Below are positions 6,758-13,992 of a stretch of 32,687 nucleotides of DNA, piece after piece (the first letter of the stretch is position 1; each line of letters begins with the position of its first letter). Where the stretch lies: positions 1 to 32,687 of the IMG/VR virus record IMGVR_UViG_3300036835_000650; one strand, 5' to 3'. This stretch comes from a virus. The notes below the pieces were generated by a model, which ran no database searches, was not told where the DNA came from, and was given only the letters and a program-made list of their open reading frames with translations. A program made the position numbers and the translations under genes.

Positions 6758-8109
6758 GAGAGGAACCGCATGAGGGTATCGCCGATGGCCTTCGCGACGG
6801 GGCGAGGGTTGGGGGCGAGCTTGTATTCGGCCCACGCTTCGGCGATGGCCTCGTTGCGGTTGGTCGTTGCGTAGCCGCTGATCTGTCGGGCGGCGGACGC
6901 GAAGCGGTCTGTGGCCGGTTGCCGGGCCTTCCAGTCGCCGGCGGCAGCGACGTCCTCGGCGACACGGTAGAGCTCGATGCGTTGTTGGGCGGTGAGCTGG
7001 TGGTCAAGAAAGTGGCCCATCTCGTGGGTGACGACGTACTGAAGACCGGATTCCGGTTCGGCGTTCGGAACGAAGTGGGTCAGAGTGCCGCTGCGCGACG
7101 CCCGTTGGGCTTGGGCGACAGCGTCGTTGGCCTTGGGCGCGAAGGTCGACTGGCGGATGGTCATGTCGTTGTAGGCCGGGGTGAACCAGGCGAGCGCCCG
7201 GTTGGACACCCGCTTGTCGCGCGGGTACTTCGACGGGGACGCGATGCGGACTTCGGAGAGCCGCCCGGCGACGTCGGAGCGGATGCCGGTGAGGTTGTCG
7301 GCGATGATCGATCGGACCTCGTGGGCTCGCTGTTTGGGCGCGCCTTGATCGAACCCCGTGAACGGCACGGTGTCCGCCGCTGACGATCCTGCCGGTCGTG
7401 CTGCCCCGGTGGCGCGGCTCGGGGGGAGCGGTTGGCCGGCGCGGGCCTGACGGCCGCGGCGGATCCCCGCCCGCGACCGGACATGGGATGAGATCTCCGG
7501 AGCGGGCGTGCAGCGGCAGTTCGCGTGGGCGGCGAACCCGGCGTGGGCGGGGATGTAGCCACGGTCGGCGATCGCCACACAGAACGGGCAAGCACCGGCG
7601 CTGGTGATCCGCACGACCCGACCGGTGAACCGGTCGTCGTCGTCGGCGTTGCGTACCGTCGTCTCGTTCGCGGCCCGGTAGGGCTCCGACGACGCCACCC
7701 GGTTGAGCCACGCGAGGCTGGCGGCCGCCGCCATCGATTCGGACTGGCCGACGCCGCGCCGGGCCCAGTACACGGCGGGCGCTTGGCCGGTGAGCCCGAC
7801 GACGGTGGTGCCGTTCGCGGCCGAGCCGACCAGGCCGGCCGGGGCGGCGAACGGGTCGACCTGGGCGAGGGGTTGGCCAGTGCCGGCGGCGACGAGGGCT
7901 GCGAGGTAGGTGGTGGTCTCGTCGACAGCGGCCGCCTGGAGGCCAGTTGTCCATGACCCGACGACCGCTCCGATGATCGCGAGCGAACCGTTGGGGTCGG
8001 ACGGATTGAACTGTTGGGCCCACAGAGCGCGCACGCGCAGCAGCAGCCCAGCGGTAGCGGTCGACAGGCGGGCCCGGTAGAGGCCGGTTACCTGCTCAGC
8101 TATTGCCAC
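6754..8109 (-). CDS. MuF-like minor capsid protein fused to a zincin metallopeptidase-like domain
   Basis: The 451 residues start at GTG 8109, overlapping the portal gene by 14 bases. Residues 1-205 are a MuF/minor-head region ending in the family's cysteine motif: CPFC at 174-177, DRGYIP, H195 and CRC at 198-200. After an Arg-rich linker, residues 255-451 form a second domain. It contains THEMGHFLDH (HExxH at 362-366) and a downstream NRNEAIAEAWAEY with E420 or E424 as possible third ligand, the layout of a gluzincin-like metallopeptidase. MuF proteins are packaged in capsids and often carry variable C-terminal enzymatic domains, so this domain may be a maturation protease or an ejected effector. 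The MuF call is secure. The peptidase call rests on the motif. Confidence 0.85.
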   Translation of the reverse strand: MAIAEQVTGLYRARLSTATAGLLLRVRALWAQQFNPSDPNGSLAIIGAVVGSWTTGLQAAAVDETTTYLAALVAAGTGQPLAQVDPFAAPAGLVGSAANGTTVVGLTGQAPAVYWARRGVGQSESMAAAASLAWLNRVASSEPYRAANETTVRNADDDDRFTGRVVRITSAGACPFCVAIADRGYIPAHAGFAAHANCRCTPAPEISSHVRSRAGIRRGRQARAGQPLPPSRATGAARPAGSSAADTVPFTGFDQGAPKQRAHEVRSIIADNLTGIRSDVAGRLSEVRIASPSKYPRDKRVSNRALAWFTPAYNDMTIRQSTFAPKANDAVAQAQRASRSGTLTHFVPNAEPESGLQYVVTHEMGHFLDHQLTAQQRIELYRVAEDVAAAGDWKARQPATDRFASAARQISGYATTNRNEAIAEAWAEYKLAPNPRPVAKAIGDTLMRFLS

Positions 8110-9487
8110 CGGCGCCGCCGGCGAGCAGCTGGGCGAACGGGTCCGCAGCGCCGAGAGCGGCGGCTTGGGCGGCGGCCGTCGTCGCCGTGGCGGTGGTCTG
8201 CATCTGCTTCCACTGTTCGATCTCCTGGGGTGTCGCCCCCCACCGTTGCCACAGCACCTCGGTCGGCACGCCGAGAGTGGACATCTTCACCAGCGCATCG
8301 ACGCGCTGGCCTTCGGAGCGGGTCTCGAAGTCCTTCCAGATGACCTCGGCGCCCACGTCAACCGCGGCGGGGTCACCGACGAAGCCGAGCGCGATCCGCA
8401 TGACCTCCTCCCACGCCTCGCCGATGTGCAGCGCCCGCCGCGACACCTTGGCCACCAGGCCGGTCTCAGCCGCCTTGATGGCGTCGGCGGACAGGTTCAC
8501 CATCTCGCCCAACAGGTAGTGCGGCGGTGTCTGGGTGACGGCGGCAAGCTGCTGGACGTCCTGGGCGACCGAGTTGAGGTAGCCGGCCAGGGTCGACTCG
8601 GGGAACGACCCGAACCGACCCTCGGGGTTCTCGTTGGCCAGGAGCCGGTTGGCGCCCACGTCATACGGCTTGACCAGCTCGGTGACCGGTGTCCCGTCGT
8701 CGTCGGTGGCGATGATCTTGCGGGCCATCTTCACGCCGGTCGCCCAGATCTGACGGAACGCGCCGTAGTCGGTGGCGACCATCCGGTTGAAGATGGTGGT
8801 GTTGATCCGGTCCTGGAACGTGATGGCGGGGCCGAGCTCGGAACGGGGCGCGCCGATCGTGCGCGGTTGCGGGCGGATCTCGACGAGCGGCACGAACCCG
8901 CTGTCGGTGACCTGCAGGGCCGGGTTGGGGGCGACGTCGGGTTGTTGGTCGCCGGGCTGCCAGGTGGCGATCACGTCAGGGAGGATCAGCACCTCGACCG
9001 TGGCGCCGTCGTCGTCCGCGAACCGCTTGTAGCCGGCCGTGCGCCGGCGCCTCCGGCCAGGCTCGTACAGCACGGTCGCCTCGAACGGTGACTCGCCGGT
9101 GATCTCCACGCCCGTCGGGTTCGTGTCCTCGGGCTGCACCAGCACGAACGACGACGAGCACACCAGCGCGTCGGTCTGCGCGAGCTCGCCGTCGGCGTCC
9201 ATGCTCGACGCCTGCCAGATCGTCCAGGCCCGTTCGCCGCTGTCAGCACCGAACCGGAACCCAACCACTTGCAGCCGTTCCGCGACGGCGTTGACGACGA
9301 GCTCGCACCAGTTCGCTTTCGACTCCCGCAGGAACTTGCGGAACGTCTGGCGCTCTTCGGTGTTCAGCAGCGCAGTGATGGCGTGCTCGCCGTCGTAGTA
9401 GTGCTGGTACAGCAGCGCCCGGGCCGCCTGCTTGTCGAGCTTGTTGGCTGCTCGTTCCCGCCACTCCTGCAGGCTCAGCTCGCCCAT
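8096..9487 (-). CDS. Portal protein
   Basis: A 463-residue portal of the SPP1 gp6-like type, counted from ATG 9487 (MGELSLQEW). A GTG at 9499 is a weaker alternative. It shows LLYQHYYDGEHAI near the N-terminus, then WCELVVNAVAERLQVVGFRF, GFVPLVEIRPQPR, FQDRINTTIFNRMVATDYGAFRQIW and YLLGEMVNLSADAIKAAETGLVAKV, all characteristic of actinophage portals. The Thr/Ala-rich C-terminus is usual. The portal forms the dodecameric ring through which DNA enters and leaves. It sits between the large terminase and MuF genes, the expected order. Confidence 0.93.
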   Translation of the reverse strand: MGELSLQEWRERAANKLDKQAARALLYQHYYDGEHAITALLNTEERQTFRKFLRESKANWCELVVNAVAERLQVVGFRFGADSGERAWTIWQASSMDADGELAQTDALVCSSSFVLVQPEDTNPTGVEITGESPFEATVLYEPGRRRRRTAGYKRFADDDGATVEVLILPDVIATWQPGDQQPDVAPNPALQVTDSGFVPLVEIRPQPRTIGAPRSELGPAITFQDRINTTIFNRMVATDYGAFRQIWATGVKMARKIIATDDDGTPVTELVKPYDVGANRLLANENPEGRFGSFPESTLAGYLNSVAQDVQQLAAVTQTPPHYLLGEMVNLSADAIKAAETGLVAKVSRRALHIGEAWEEVMRIALGFVGDPAAVDVGAEVIWKDFETRSEGQRVDALVKMSTLGVPTEVLWQRWGATPQEIEQWKQMQTTATATTAAAQAAALGAADPFAQLLAGGAGGNS

Positions 9488-9508
9488 ACGTCGCACCACC
9501 TTCGGGGT

Positions 9509-11074
9509 CTAGAAACCTGCCGCTTCGTAGTCATTGTTCTGCGCCGTCAGCGCGCCCGCGGCGATGGCGTCACGGCGCGCTTCCCACGCCAACACCAACG
9601 CCACCGCGCCGTCCATCTTCAACCTCGAGCTGCGATGTTCCTTGGCCAGGACGTGCATCGTCCCGCCGGTTTCCGGGTCGCGGATCGTCGTCGGCCGGCG
9701 GCGCGCGTTGGCGACATGGCGGGCCAGGACGCTGGACCCGTCGTGGGTGAGCTCACCCGCCCGGATCGCGTTCTCCACTGCCCGGACCGCCCACACCATC
9801 CGGTGGTACCGGTTCGTCGGGAAGCGGTACACCCGGTCAGGCCACTGGCCAGCCCACGTGTCCACCTGGGTCTCCCACCACGGCGGGTCGGCGTAGAAGC
9901 GCACCACCCGGTAGCGGTCCATCGTGTTCGCCACCGCCGTGTCGACCTCGCCGGCCGGGACCTCCCATTCCCCATCGACGGCGTCAGGCGGCTGCTCCCA
10001 CACCGCCACCGGCCAACAATGCCCGAGCCGAACATGGCACGCGAGCAGCGCCGTGGAGTCGCGGGTGCGGGCACCGTCGAAACCGAGCGTGATCGGCTCG
10101 CCGTCGCCGACCACCACCGACGGCTCGGCGCGGGCGTCCCACTCGCCCGGACCCAGCCATGTGCCTTGGCCCCGCTCCGGCCGGTTGAGGTAGTAGCGCA
10201 CCGCGTCGGCGAACTCGACCCGAGGGTCGCGGAACTGGTTGACGATGATCCGATCGATCCCCACCCACGTCGCCGCGTCGCCGTAGCACGCTCGCAGCGC
10301 CCGGCGCAGCTCGTCGTCGTCGTCGACGTTCGCGGGCATTGGCCCCTGACGGTGATCGACCAGCAGCCGTCCGGTGCCGGCCTCGCCCGCCAGATGCGTC
10401 GACTCCGCCACCGACCCCTGCCCCGGCCCGTACATCGTCGACACCTGCAGCAGATGCGGTTCCGCCAACGGCCGCTTCGTCAAGTTCCGCTTCACCGTGG
10501 CGTACATGTCCTGCAGTACCCGAGCCGTGTACAGATGGGTCTCTTCGGCCAGCACGAAGCTTTCCTTGCCGCCGTCCTTGGACACCGCGCTCGCGCCCGA
10601 CGGACGCACCTCGCCCCCACCGGGCAGGAACGTGCGCGTCAAGCCGATGTCGAGACCGGAGTACTCGCCCGAATGCCGCGCCGCGATGTGCTCGAACTGG
10701 AAGCGGGCCGTGTTGTACGCCGTCTCGGTCGCCTGGCCCTCCTCGGTCGCCAACACCCGCACGAACGGGAACGTCACCCGCCGGCCCACCGGCGCGCGCC
10801 CCCGACCCCAGCGCTCGAACCGGCACGGGCCCAACGCCTCGAAGCAGATCACCGCCCCCGCCAGATCCGTCTTCCGTCGACCCTTCGCCCTCGAGTACAG
10901 CTCCTCGTCGAACAGCCGCCGCCCCGACCCGTCGAGCGCGTACATGCGCAACAGCAGCCGGCACTCCTCGTCGTCGAGGTCGAACGGTTCGCCCTGCACG
11001 TCGCCGGGCCCGTGCGGCACCCACCGGTGGATCCACTCGATCGCCGCCCACCCCAACGTCGGCTGCTGCGCCAC
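9509..11074 (-). CDS. Terminase large subunit
   Basis: A 521-residue packaging ATPase/nuclease. GTG 11074 was chosen because it directly follows the small-subunit stop (11079-11081) with gggagg upstream. A longer in-frame ORF to 11182 would overlap the small subunit by 104 bases. The Walker A region is SRAKGRRKTDLAG (about residues 61-73), degenerate as usual in this group. Walker B-like FVLAEETH lies at about 173-180 and the coupling motif STMYGPGQGS near 212-221. The nuclease domain begins ITLGFDGARTRDSTAL (about 328-343), with DPPWW and a C-terminal LKMDGAVALVLAW supplying acidic metal ligands. It translocates DNA into the prohead and cuts it. Confidence 0.94.
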   Translation of the reverse strand: MAQQPTLGWAAIEWIHRWVPHGPGDVQGEPFDLDDEECRLLLRMYALDGSGRRLFDEELYSRAKGRRKTDLAGAVICFEALGPCRFERWGRGRAPVGRRVTFPFVRVLATEEGQATETAYNTARFQFEHIAARHSGEYSGLDIGLTRTFLPGGGEVRPSGASAVSKDGGKESFVLAEETHLYTARVLQDMYATVKRNLTKRPLAEPHLLQVSTMYGPGQGSVAESTHLAGEAGTGRLLVDHRQGPMPANVDDDDELRRALRACYGDAATWVGIDRIIVNQFRDPRVEFADAVRYYLNRPERGQGTWLGPGEWDARAEPSVVVGDGEPITLGFDGARTRDSTALLACHVRLGHCWPVAVWEQPPDAVDGEWEVPAGEVDTAVANTMDRYRVVRFYADPPWWETQVDTWAGQWPDRVYRFPTNRYHRMVWAVRAVENAIRAGELTHDGSSVLARHVANARRRPTTIRDPETGGTMHVLAKEHRSSRLKMDGAVALVLAWEARRDAIAAGALTAQNNDYEAAGF

Positions 11075-11078
11075 CGCC

Positions 11079-11537
11079 TTACGACGCCTCCCGCAGCAAC
11101 CGTCGCCGGCGAGCGGCGGGCAGAGACGATTCCCCAGCACCCGGCGTGGAGTCCGGTCCCGCTGCCACCCCCTCGAGATCACCGGGGTCAGCGATCCGCC
11201 ACCGCAGCTGCAGCATCGCCCGAGGATTCAGCCCGTGCCGGTCCTCGATCTGTCGCAACTCGGCCGACAGCGGCGCCAACGCGCTCTCACCCCGCACGAT
11301 CGCCTCGTACAACCGCGCTGCTGTCCGCAACGACAACCCCGTCGGATCCCACATCACCGCCTGCGGCCGCCGCCACAACACACGCCACCACTGTCGGGTC
11401 TCCGCGCTCCACTTCCCAGTCGGCAGCGCCGGCATCTTCACCCGCGGCTTGGGCGCCAACACCGTCCACCCGAACGTCGGCACATTGGCCCGCCGGCGTT
11501 CGCCATCGGGCTTCGGTGATGGACCCCTACCGGGCAT
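11079..11537 (-). CDS. Terminase small subunit
   Basis: The 152 residues start at ATG 11537. The protein opens PGRGPSPKPDGERRRANVPTFGWTVLAPKPRVKMPALP, then WSAETRQWWRVLWRRPQAVMWDPTGLSL, a helical LYEAIVRGESALAPLSAELRQIEDRHGLNPRAMLQLRWRI, and a basic tail. Arg-rich start, PALP, paired Trp residues and the DRHGL-x-P-x-A-x-x-x-LRW helix are typical of actinophage small terminases. It would recognise the packaging site and load the large subunit encoded next to it. No helix-turn-helix is obvious by eye. Confidence 0.85.
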   Translation of the reverse strand: MPGRGPSPKPDGERRRANVPTFGWTVLAPKPRVKMPALPTGKWSAETRQWWRVLWRRPQAVMWDPTGLSLRTAARLYEAIVRGESALAPLSAELRQIEDRHGLNPRAMLQLRWRIADPGDLEGVAAGPDSTPGAGESSLPAARRRRLLREAS

Positions 11538-11712
11538 CAGCCCGAATCAGAGCACGAAAGCCGGTGACCCGTACACACAGCGAGCAGCAGTGCGGCCCGC
11601 TGGTGGACGACGCGCAACAAGGGGTCCTACCCCAGGGGGGACCCGCGGCGAATCGACGGCCCCCCATCAGAGCGTGGACCTGGTCAGGGTCGCGGTAGGG
11701 GTTCGTCGGCAT
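11527..11712 (-). CDS. Hypothetical 61-residue protein upstream of terminase (doubtful)
   Basis: An ATG-started frame (MPTNPYRDPDQVHALMGG) bridges the gap between the 50-residue protein and the small terminase, overlapping both. It is Cys/Arg-rich (CC, CCSLC) with no recognised domain. The overlap with its upstream neighbour is 29 bases, longer than the 4- to 14-base overlaps typical here, so it may be a chance frame. The underlying DNA (11537-11684) contains GC-rich inverted repeats, for example GGGTCC at 11622-11627 with GGACCC at 11639-11644. It could instead hold the cos or packaging site. Confidence 0.3.
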   Translation of the reverse strand: MPTNPYRDPDQVHALMGGRRFAAGPPWGRTPCCASSTSGPHCCSLCVRVTGFRALIRADAR

Positions 11713-11836
11713 GGTCGTCGGCCAAGTAGGCGTCGAGTGCGAAGCCGATGCGGCTCAGCAGCAGTCGGATGTCGCTCACCCACTCGTCGACCTGGGTTCG
11801 GTCGACCTGTACGACAAGCGGTTCGTTCGGTGGCAT
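11684..11836 (-). CDS. Small acidic hypothetical protein, first gene of the packaging operon
   Basis: The 50 residues from ATG 11836 read PPNEPLVVQVDRTQVDEWV, then DIRLLLSRIGFALDAYLADDHADEPLPRP, a predicted amphipathic helix with an acidic end. The composition looks like real coding sequence rather than a shadow. It is divergent from the plus-strand membrane-protein gene at 11931, and the 94 bases between them carry two inverted repeats. No function is recognised. It may be a cofactor in packaging or simply filler upstream of terminase. Confidence 0.55.
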   Translation of the reverse strand: MPPNEPLVVQVDRTQVDEWVSDIRLLLSRIGFALDAYLADDHADEPLPRP

Positions 11837-11845
11837 TGCAGCCCA

Positions 11846-11880
11846 GAGCGTACGCTCCCGGTCGCGACGGGCACCGGGAG
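11846..11880. promoter_or_regulatory. Two overlapping inverted repeats in a divergent intergenic region
   Basis: A perfect 12-bp palindrome (GAGCGTACGCTC, 11846-11857) is followed by an inverted repeat with eight-base arms (CTCCCGGT 11855-11862 / ACCGGGAG 11873-11880, ten-base loop). They share three bases, so only one can form at a time. They lie between divergent genes at 11836 (minus) and 11931 (plus). An operator, a terminator for read-through, or part of a packaging site are all possible. Confidence 0.45.
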
Positions 11881-11930
11881 CCAGCCGGTCCCCGCCGCGT
11901 CGGCAACTCTCCGAGTGAGCGGAGGCGCCC

Positions 11931-12350
11931 ATGAGCGAGTATCCCACTCCACCATCGTCGGCCGGCGGTGTGCCGCCCGGCGAGACGTCGTCGAGCGAGT
12001 CGGCCCCGGCGGATGACGGGACGTTCACGTTCAAGCCGATCGGGTTCGGTCAGGGCAGTGACCGGGTGACGGTCGGCCCCGGTGGTGTGCAGTACCAGCA
12101 GCGGTATGCGAACTGGTTGACGTGGACGCTGGTCGTCTTCACGGTCGGGTTGGCGGCGTTGGCGTGGCGGTGGATCCGTTTCGGGAAACGGGCCGAGATG
12201 CTGCCCCGGTCGCAGATCACGTCGGTCACGTACTCGAACGCGGGGCGGGGCGTGCAGCTCGCGTTCGGGACGCCGACCGGGGTGGTGGGGTTCCGTACCA
12301 ACAAGGCCACGGCGGAGCGGGCGCAGAAGACGTTGATGGCCGGCGGCTAG
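11931..12350 (+). CDS. Single-pass membrane protein with PH-like C-terminal segment (accessory gene)
   Basis: The 139-residue protein starts at ATG 11931 behind gcggagg. Residues 1-45 are a disordered Ser/Pro/Glu segment. A short strand region (FKPIGFGQGSDRVTVGPGGVQYQQR) leads to one TM helix (about 62-83, WLTWTLVVFTVGLAALAWRWI). Residues 85-139 (MLPRSQITSVTYSNAGRGVQLAFGTPTGVVGFRTNKATAERAQKTL) resemble a bacterial PH-like fold that ends in a helix. It is the only plus-strand gene within 10 kb, lies between HNH and terminase, and its TAG overlaps the HNH stop tail to tail. It is probably an independently transcribed accessory (moron) gene, possibly envelope-acting in lysogens. Function is unknown. 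Confidence 0.75.
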   Translation: MSEYPTPPSSAGGVPPGETSSSESAPADDGTFTFKPIGFGQGSDRVTVGPGGVQYQQRYANWLTWTLVVFTVGLAALAWRWIRFGKRAEMLPRSQITSVTYSNAGRGVQLAFGTPTGVVGFRTNKATAERAQKTLMAGG

Positions 12351-12694
12351 CGGCGCCGGGCAGCGGCGGCTTCGGCTTGGGTCTTGGCTTGATGGCAGGC
12401 GTGGCAGACGCCTTGGAGGTTGGCGTCGTGGTCGCCGGCGCCTCGCGTGATGTGGTCGACTTCGGTGCTGCGGATGGTGCAGCCGGGTCCGGCGATGCGG
12501 CAGATGGGGTCTCGTCGGAGGATGCGGGCTCGGGTTGATTGCCAGCGGGCGGGCATGGCGCGGCCGTGCTGGCCTGTGGCCCAGCGGTCGGCTCGGGCTC
12601 GGGCGTGGAGGGCGCAGCGGCCCCGGTCGACGGCTGGCTGGGGGCAGCCCGGCTCGGCGCACACGCTCGGTGCGCGCACGCGACGCGAAGTCAT
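12347..12694 (-). CDS. HNH endonuclease
   Basis: The 115 residues start at ATG 12694. The N-terminal zinc knuckle is C12, C17, C27, H30 (CAEPGCPQPAV then RCALH). The HNH core follows: RWQSTRARILRRDPIC (C65), C72, EVDHI (D80-H81), N92, then CHAC-H (97-101) and K104. HNH proteins beside terminase are known to take part in DNA packaging and cos cleavage in several phages, so the place next to the terminase operon is meaningful. It ends the long early operon. Part of its 5' end is duplicated at 13930-13988. Confidence 0.9.
   Translation of the reverse strand: MTSRRVRAPSVCAEPGCPQPAVDRGRCALHARARADRWATGQHGRAMPARWQSTRARILRRDPICRIAGPGCTIRSTEVDHITRGAGDHDANLQGVCHACHQAKTQAEAAAARRR
12628..12686. repeat. 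Duplicated segment, copy A (5' end of HNH gene)
   Basis: This segment encodes the first zinc-knuckle residues of the HNH protein. It matches 13930-13988 at 55 of 59 positions by manual alignment, in the same orientation 1.3 kb away. Confidence 0.85.
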
Positions 12695-12706
12695 GGACCG
12701 CCCATG

Positions 12707-13090
12707 TCAGCTATCGGTGTCGTCCCGGCGCCAGTAGAACTGCCGGTGGCTCTCGACGGTGACCTTCTCGATGGCGCCGTTTCGAGCGAGGCCGTGGAGC
12801 AGCGGGCGGACATCCTCGGCGTGGTAGGGGCGCCACACCGGCTCGCGGTGGTAGCAGTGGCACCGGCAGCACAAGGCGCGCCCTGTCACGCCTGGGTCCT
12901 TGACGTCGTCGGGCCAGCACGCTGGCCGGTCGGGCCGTTGGTTCCGGTGGTACGACACGAGCCGGTCGCCGAGAGCGCCGGCGATCTGGCCGGTGGATAG
13001 CGGGAAGCCTTCGGCGTCGCGGAGCACGGCCACGAACTGGTCGACCAGTGCCTGACGCTTCGGGGAGAGCCGCTTCGGGTGGCGGGTCAT
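12707..13090 (-). CDS. Putative winged-helix regulatory protein with Cys/His motif
   Basis: The 127 residues start at ATG 13090 (ATGA overlap with the upstream TM protein). The N-terminus is basic (RHPKRLSPKRQALVDQFVAVLRD), followed by an HTH-like FPLSTGQIAGALGD. A Cys/His cluster CCRCHCYHREPVWRPYH and a second helix-strand unit (VRPLLHGLARNGAIEKVTVESHRQFYWR) close the protein. The last part reads like a wing of a winged helix. It may be a DNA-binding regulator controlling the switch to the adjacent late genes, but this is inference. It is the second-last gene of the early operon. Confidence 0.6.
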   Translation of the reverse strand: MTRHPKRLSPKRQALVDQFVAVLRDAEGFPLSTGQIAGALGDRLVSYHRNQRPDRPACWPDDVKDPGVTGRALCCRCHCYHREPVWRPYHAEDVRPLLHGLARNGAIEKVTVESHRQFYWRRDDTDS

Positions 13091-13233
13091 GGGTGGTCTT
13101 CTCGCTCCAACAGGGCGGCGTACTTCCTCATGTACGTGAGTGCTGTCGTTGTGGCCTCATCAGCCCACCGGTAGAGCATCACGTTCACGAAGACGGAGCA
13201 GCCGAGCGCAATCAACAACACCCAGTCGCTCAT
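13087..13233 (-). CDS. Small single-TM protein (48 residues)
   Basis: It starts at ATG 13233 (ATGA overlap) and its stop TGA overlaps the next ATG, so coupling on both sides supports it as real. Residues 3-21 (DWVLLIALGCSVFVNVMLY) are a hydrophobic segment, followed by a charged helix WADEATTTALTYMRKYAALLERED. A single N-terminal anchor with a cytoplasmic helical tail is likely. No family is recognised. Confidence 0.65.
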   Translation of the reverse strand: MSDWVLLIALGCSVFVNVMLYRWADEATTTALTYMRKYAALLEREDHP

Positions 13234-13385
13234 CTGTCATCACCGTCTGTCGGTGGCGACGTGTATTCCGTGCACGCCGACGCGCAGACGAACCCGCCGC
13301 GGCATGCGCCCTCGTGGTAGATGTGCCATGCCATCGGGTGGCCGCACGTCCCGCAAAGGTCGTCACCCTTTGTCGGTGAGCTCAC
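13230..13385 (-). CDS. Small zinc-knuckle protein (51 residues)
   Basis: GTG 13385 overlaps the upstream stop as GTGA. The sequence has LCGTCGHPMAWHIYHEGACRGG and then FVCASACTEY, which gives two CxxC-like pairs plus histidines, a CGxCGHP-x-x-WH motif seen in many small actinophage proteins. Probably a structural zinc site. It may bind nucleic acid or host protein, but the role is unknown. An in-frame extension upstream to 13439 is Arg/Pro-rich shadow and was rejected. Confidence 0.72.
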   Translation of the reverse strand: MSSPTKGDDLCGTCGHPMAWHIYHEGACRGGFVCASACTEYTSPPTDGDDR

Positions 13386-13603
13386 GTCTGGCTCGGGTGG
13401 TTGGGGACGGCCTCGGCGAAGGCGATGCGCACGCTCCACAGCAGCATCAGCCGCTCGGCCAGGACAGCACGATTCTCGGGGGCTGTGGCGACCGTGAGCA
13501 TGCTCTCGGTGGCGATGACGGCATTCTCGATGGCATCCCGGATCGCTTCGGCCTCTTCGACGGTGAAGTGAGGGAGCGTGACGAAGGACGGCAGGTCAGC
13601 CAC
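13382..13603 (-). CDS. Small helical protein with LPxFTxEEAxAI motif
   Basis: The 73 residues start at GTG 13603 and overlap the upstream gene by eight bases. The protein is predicted to be all helical (EEAEAIRDAIENAVIATESMLTVATAPENRAVLAERLMLL). Residues 10-40 match residues 107-136 of the protein at 23527-23973, with about half the positions identical, so the genome carries two versions of this module. Function is unknown. Confidence 0.7.
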   Translation of the reverse strand: MADLPSFVTLPHFTVEEAEAIRDAIENAVIATESMLTVATAPENRAVLAERLMLLWSVRIAFAEAVPNHPSQT

Positions 13604-13859
13604 GGTCGTAGCCCCGCACCCGCCGCGCCCACCGCGCTCCTTTTTCGGGTCCGTGCATGATCCGCATGGCGTCGTAGATCGCTAGGTCCTCGATCACCCT
13701 GGCGAGAAGCGACACCGACTCGGCGGCCCTCGGCGGGCGCCACTTCTTACGCCAAGCCACAGCCCACTGGGTGCAGCCCTCCACCATGCACATTCGAGCG
13801 GTGCGTGGCGCGACCGAGCGGGCATCGCCCCACCGGTGGTCGTGCGGGTCAGTCGCCAT
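13596..13859 (-). CDS. Hypothetical 87-residue basic protein
   Basis: It starts at ATG 13859, overlapping the 47-residue gene by 11 bases. The N-terminus (ATDPHDHRWGDARSV) contains a possible zinc-binding MCMVEGCTQW segment with neighbouring basic residues. The C-terminal helix is VSLLARVIEDLAIYDAMRIM and is followed by an Arg-rich end. Two cysteines and two histidines could form a small zinc site. The in-frame upstream stretch to 13964 belongs to shadow sequence over the duplicated segment. No family is recognised. Confidence 0.6.
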   Translation of the reverse strand: MATDPHDHRWGDARSVAPRTARMCMVEGCTQWAVAWRKKWRPPRAAESVSLLARVIEDLAIYDAMRIMHGPEKGARWARRVRGYDRG

Positions 13860-13992
13860 CCGGAGAACTCCCGCGAAGTACGCGGTCGATGGTTGCGATC
13901 GCATCCACGACGCGACGGTCCTGACCCGCCGACGGCTGGGTGGGGGCAGCCTGGTTCGGCGCACACGCTCGGTGCGCGCGCGCGACGCTCAT
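13849..13992 (-). CDS. Hypothetical 47-residue protein built on a duplicated HNH segment
   Basis: ATG 13992 overlaps the upstream stop as ATGA, and the end overlaps the next start by 11 bases, so coupling supports translation. Its first 20 or so codons lie in DNA duplicated from the HNH gene but are read in another frame (ARAHRACAPNQAAPTQPS instead of the CAEPGCPxPAV knuckle). The rest is an amphipathic helix (RRVVDAIATIDRVLRGSS). It looks like a gene start replaced by, or born from, the duplicated segment. Confidence 0.5.
   Translation of the reverse strand: MSVARAHRACAPNQAAPTQPSAGQDRRVVDAIATIDRVLRGSSPDGD
13930..13988. repeat. Duplicated segment, copy B
   Basis: It matches 12628-12686 at 55 of 59 positions by manual alignment. 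In the HNH-equivalent frame it still reads CAEPGCPHPAV, but that frame has no coupled start here. The coupled start at 13992 uses a different frame. Confidence 0.85.

Noticed and set aside
9269-11934. Very long plus-strand open frames (up to about 809 codons) opposite portal and terminase genes
   Set aside because: They are antisense to well-supported genes and Arg/Pro/His-rich, as expected for shadow frames in high-GC DNA. No domain is recognisable.
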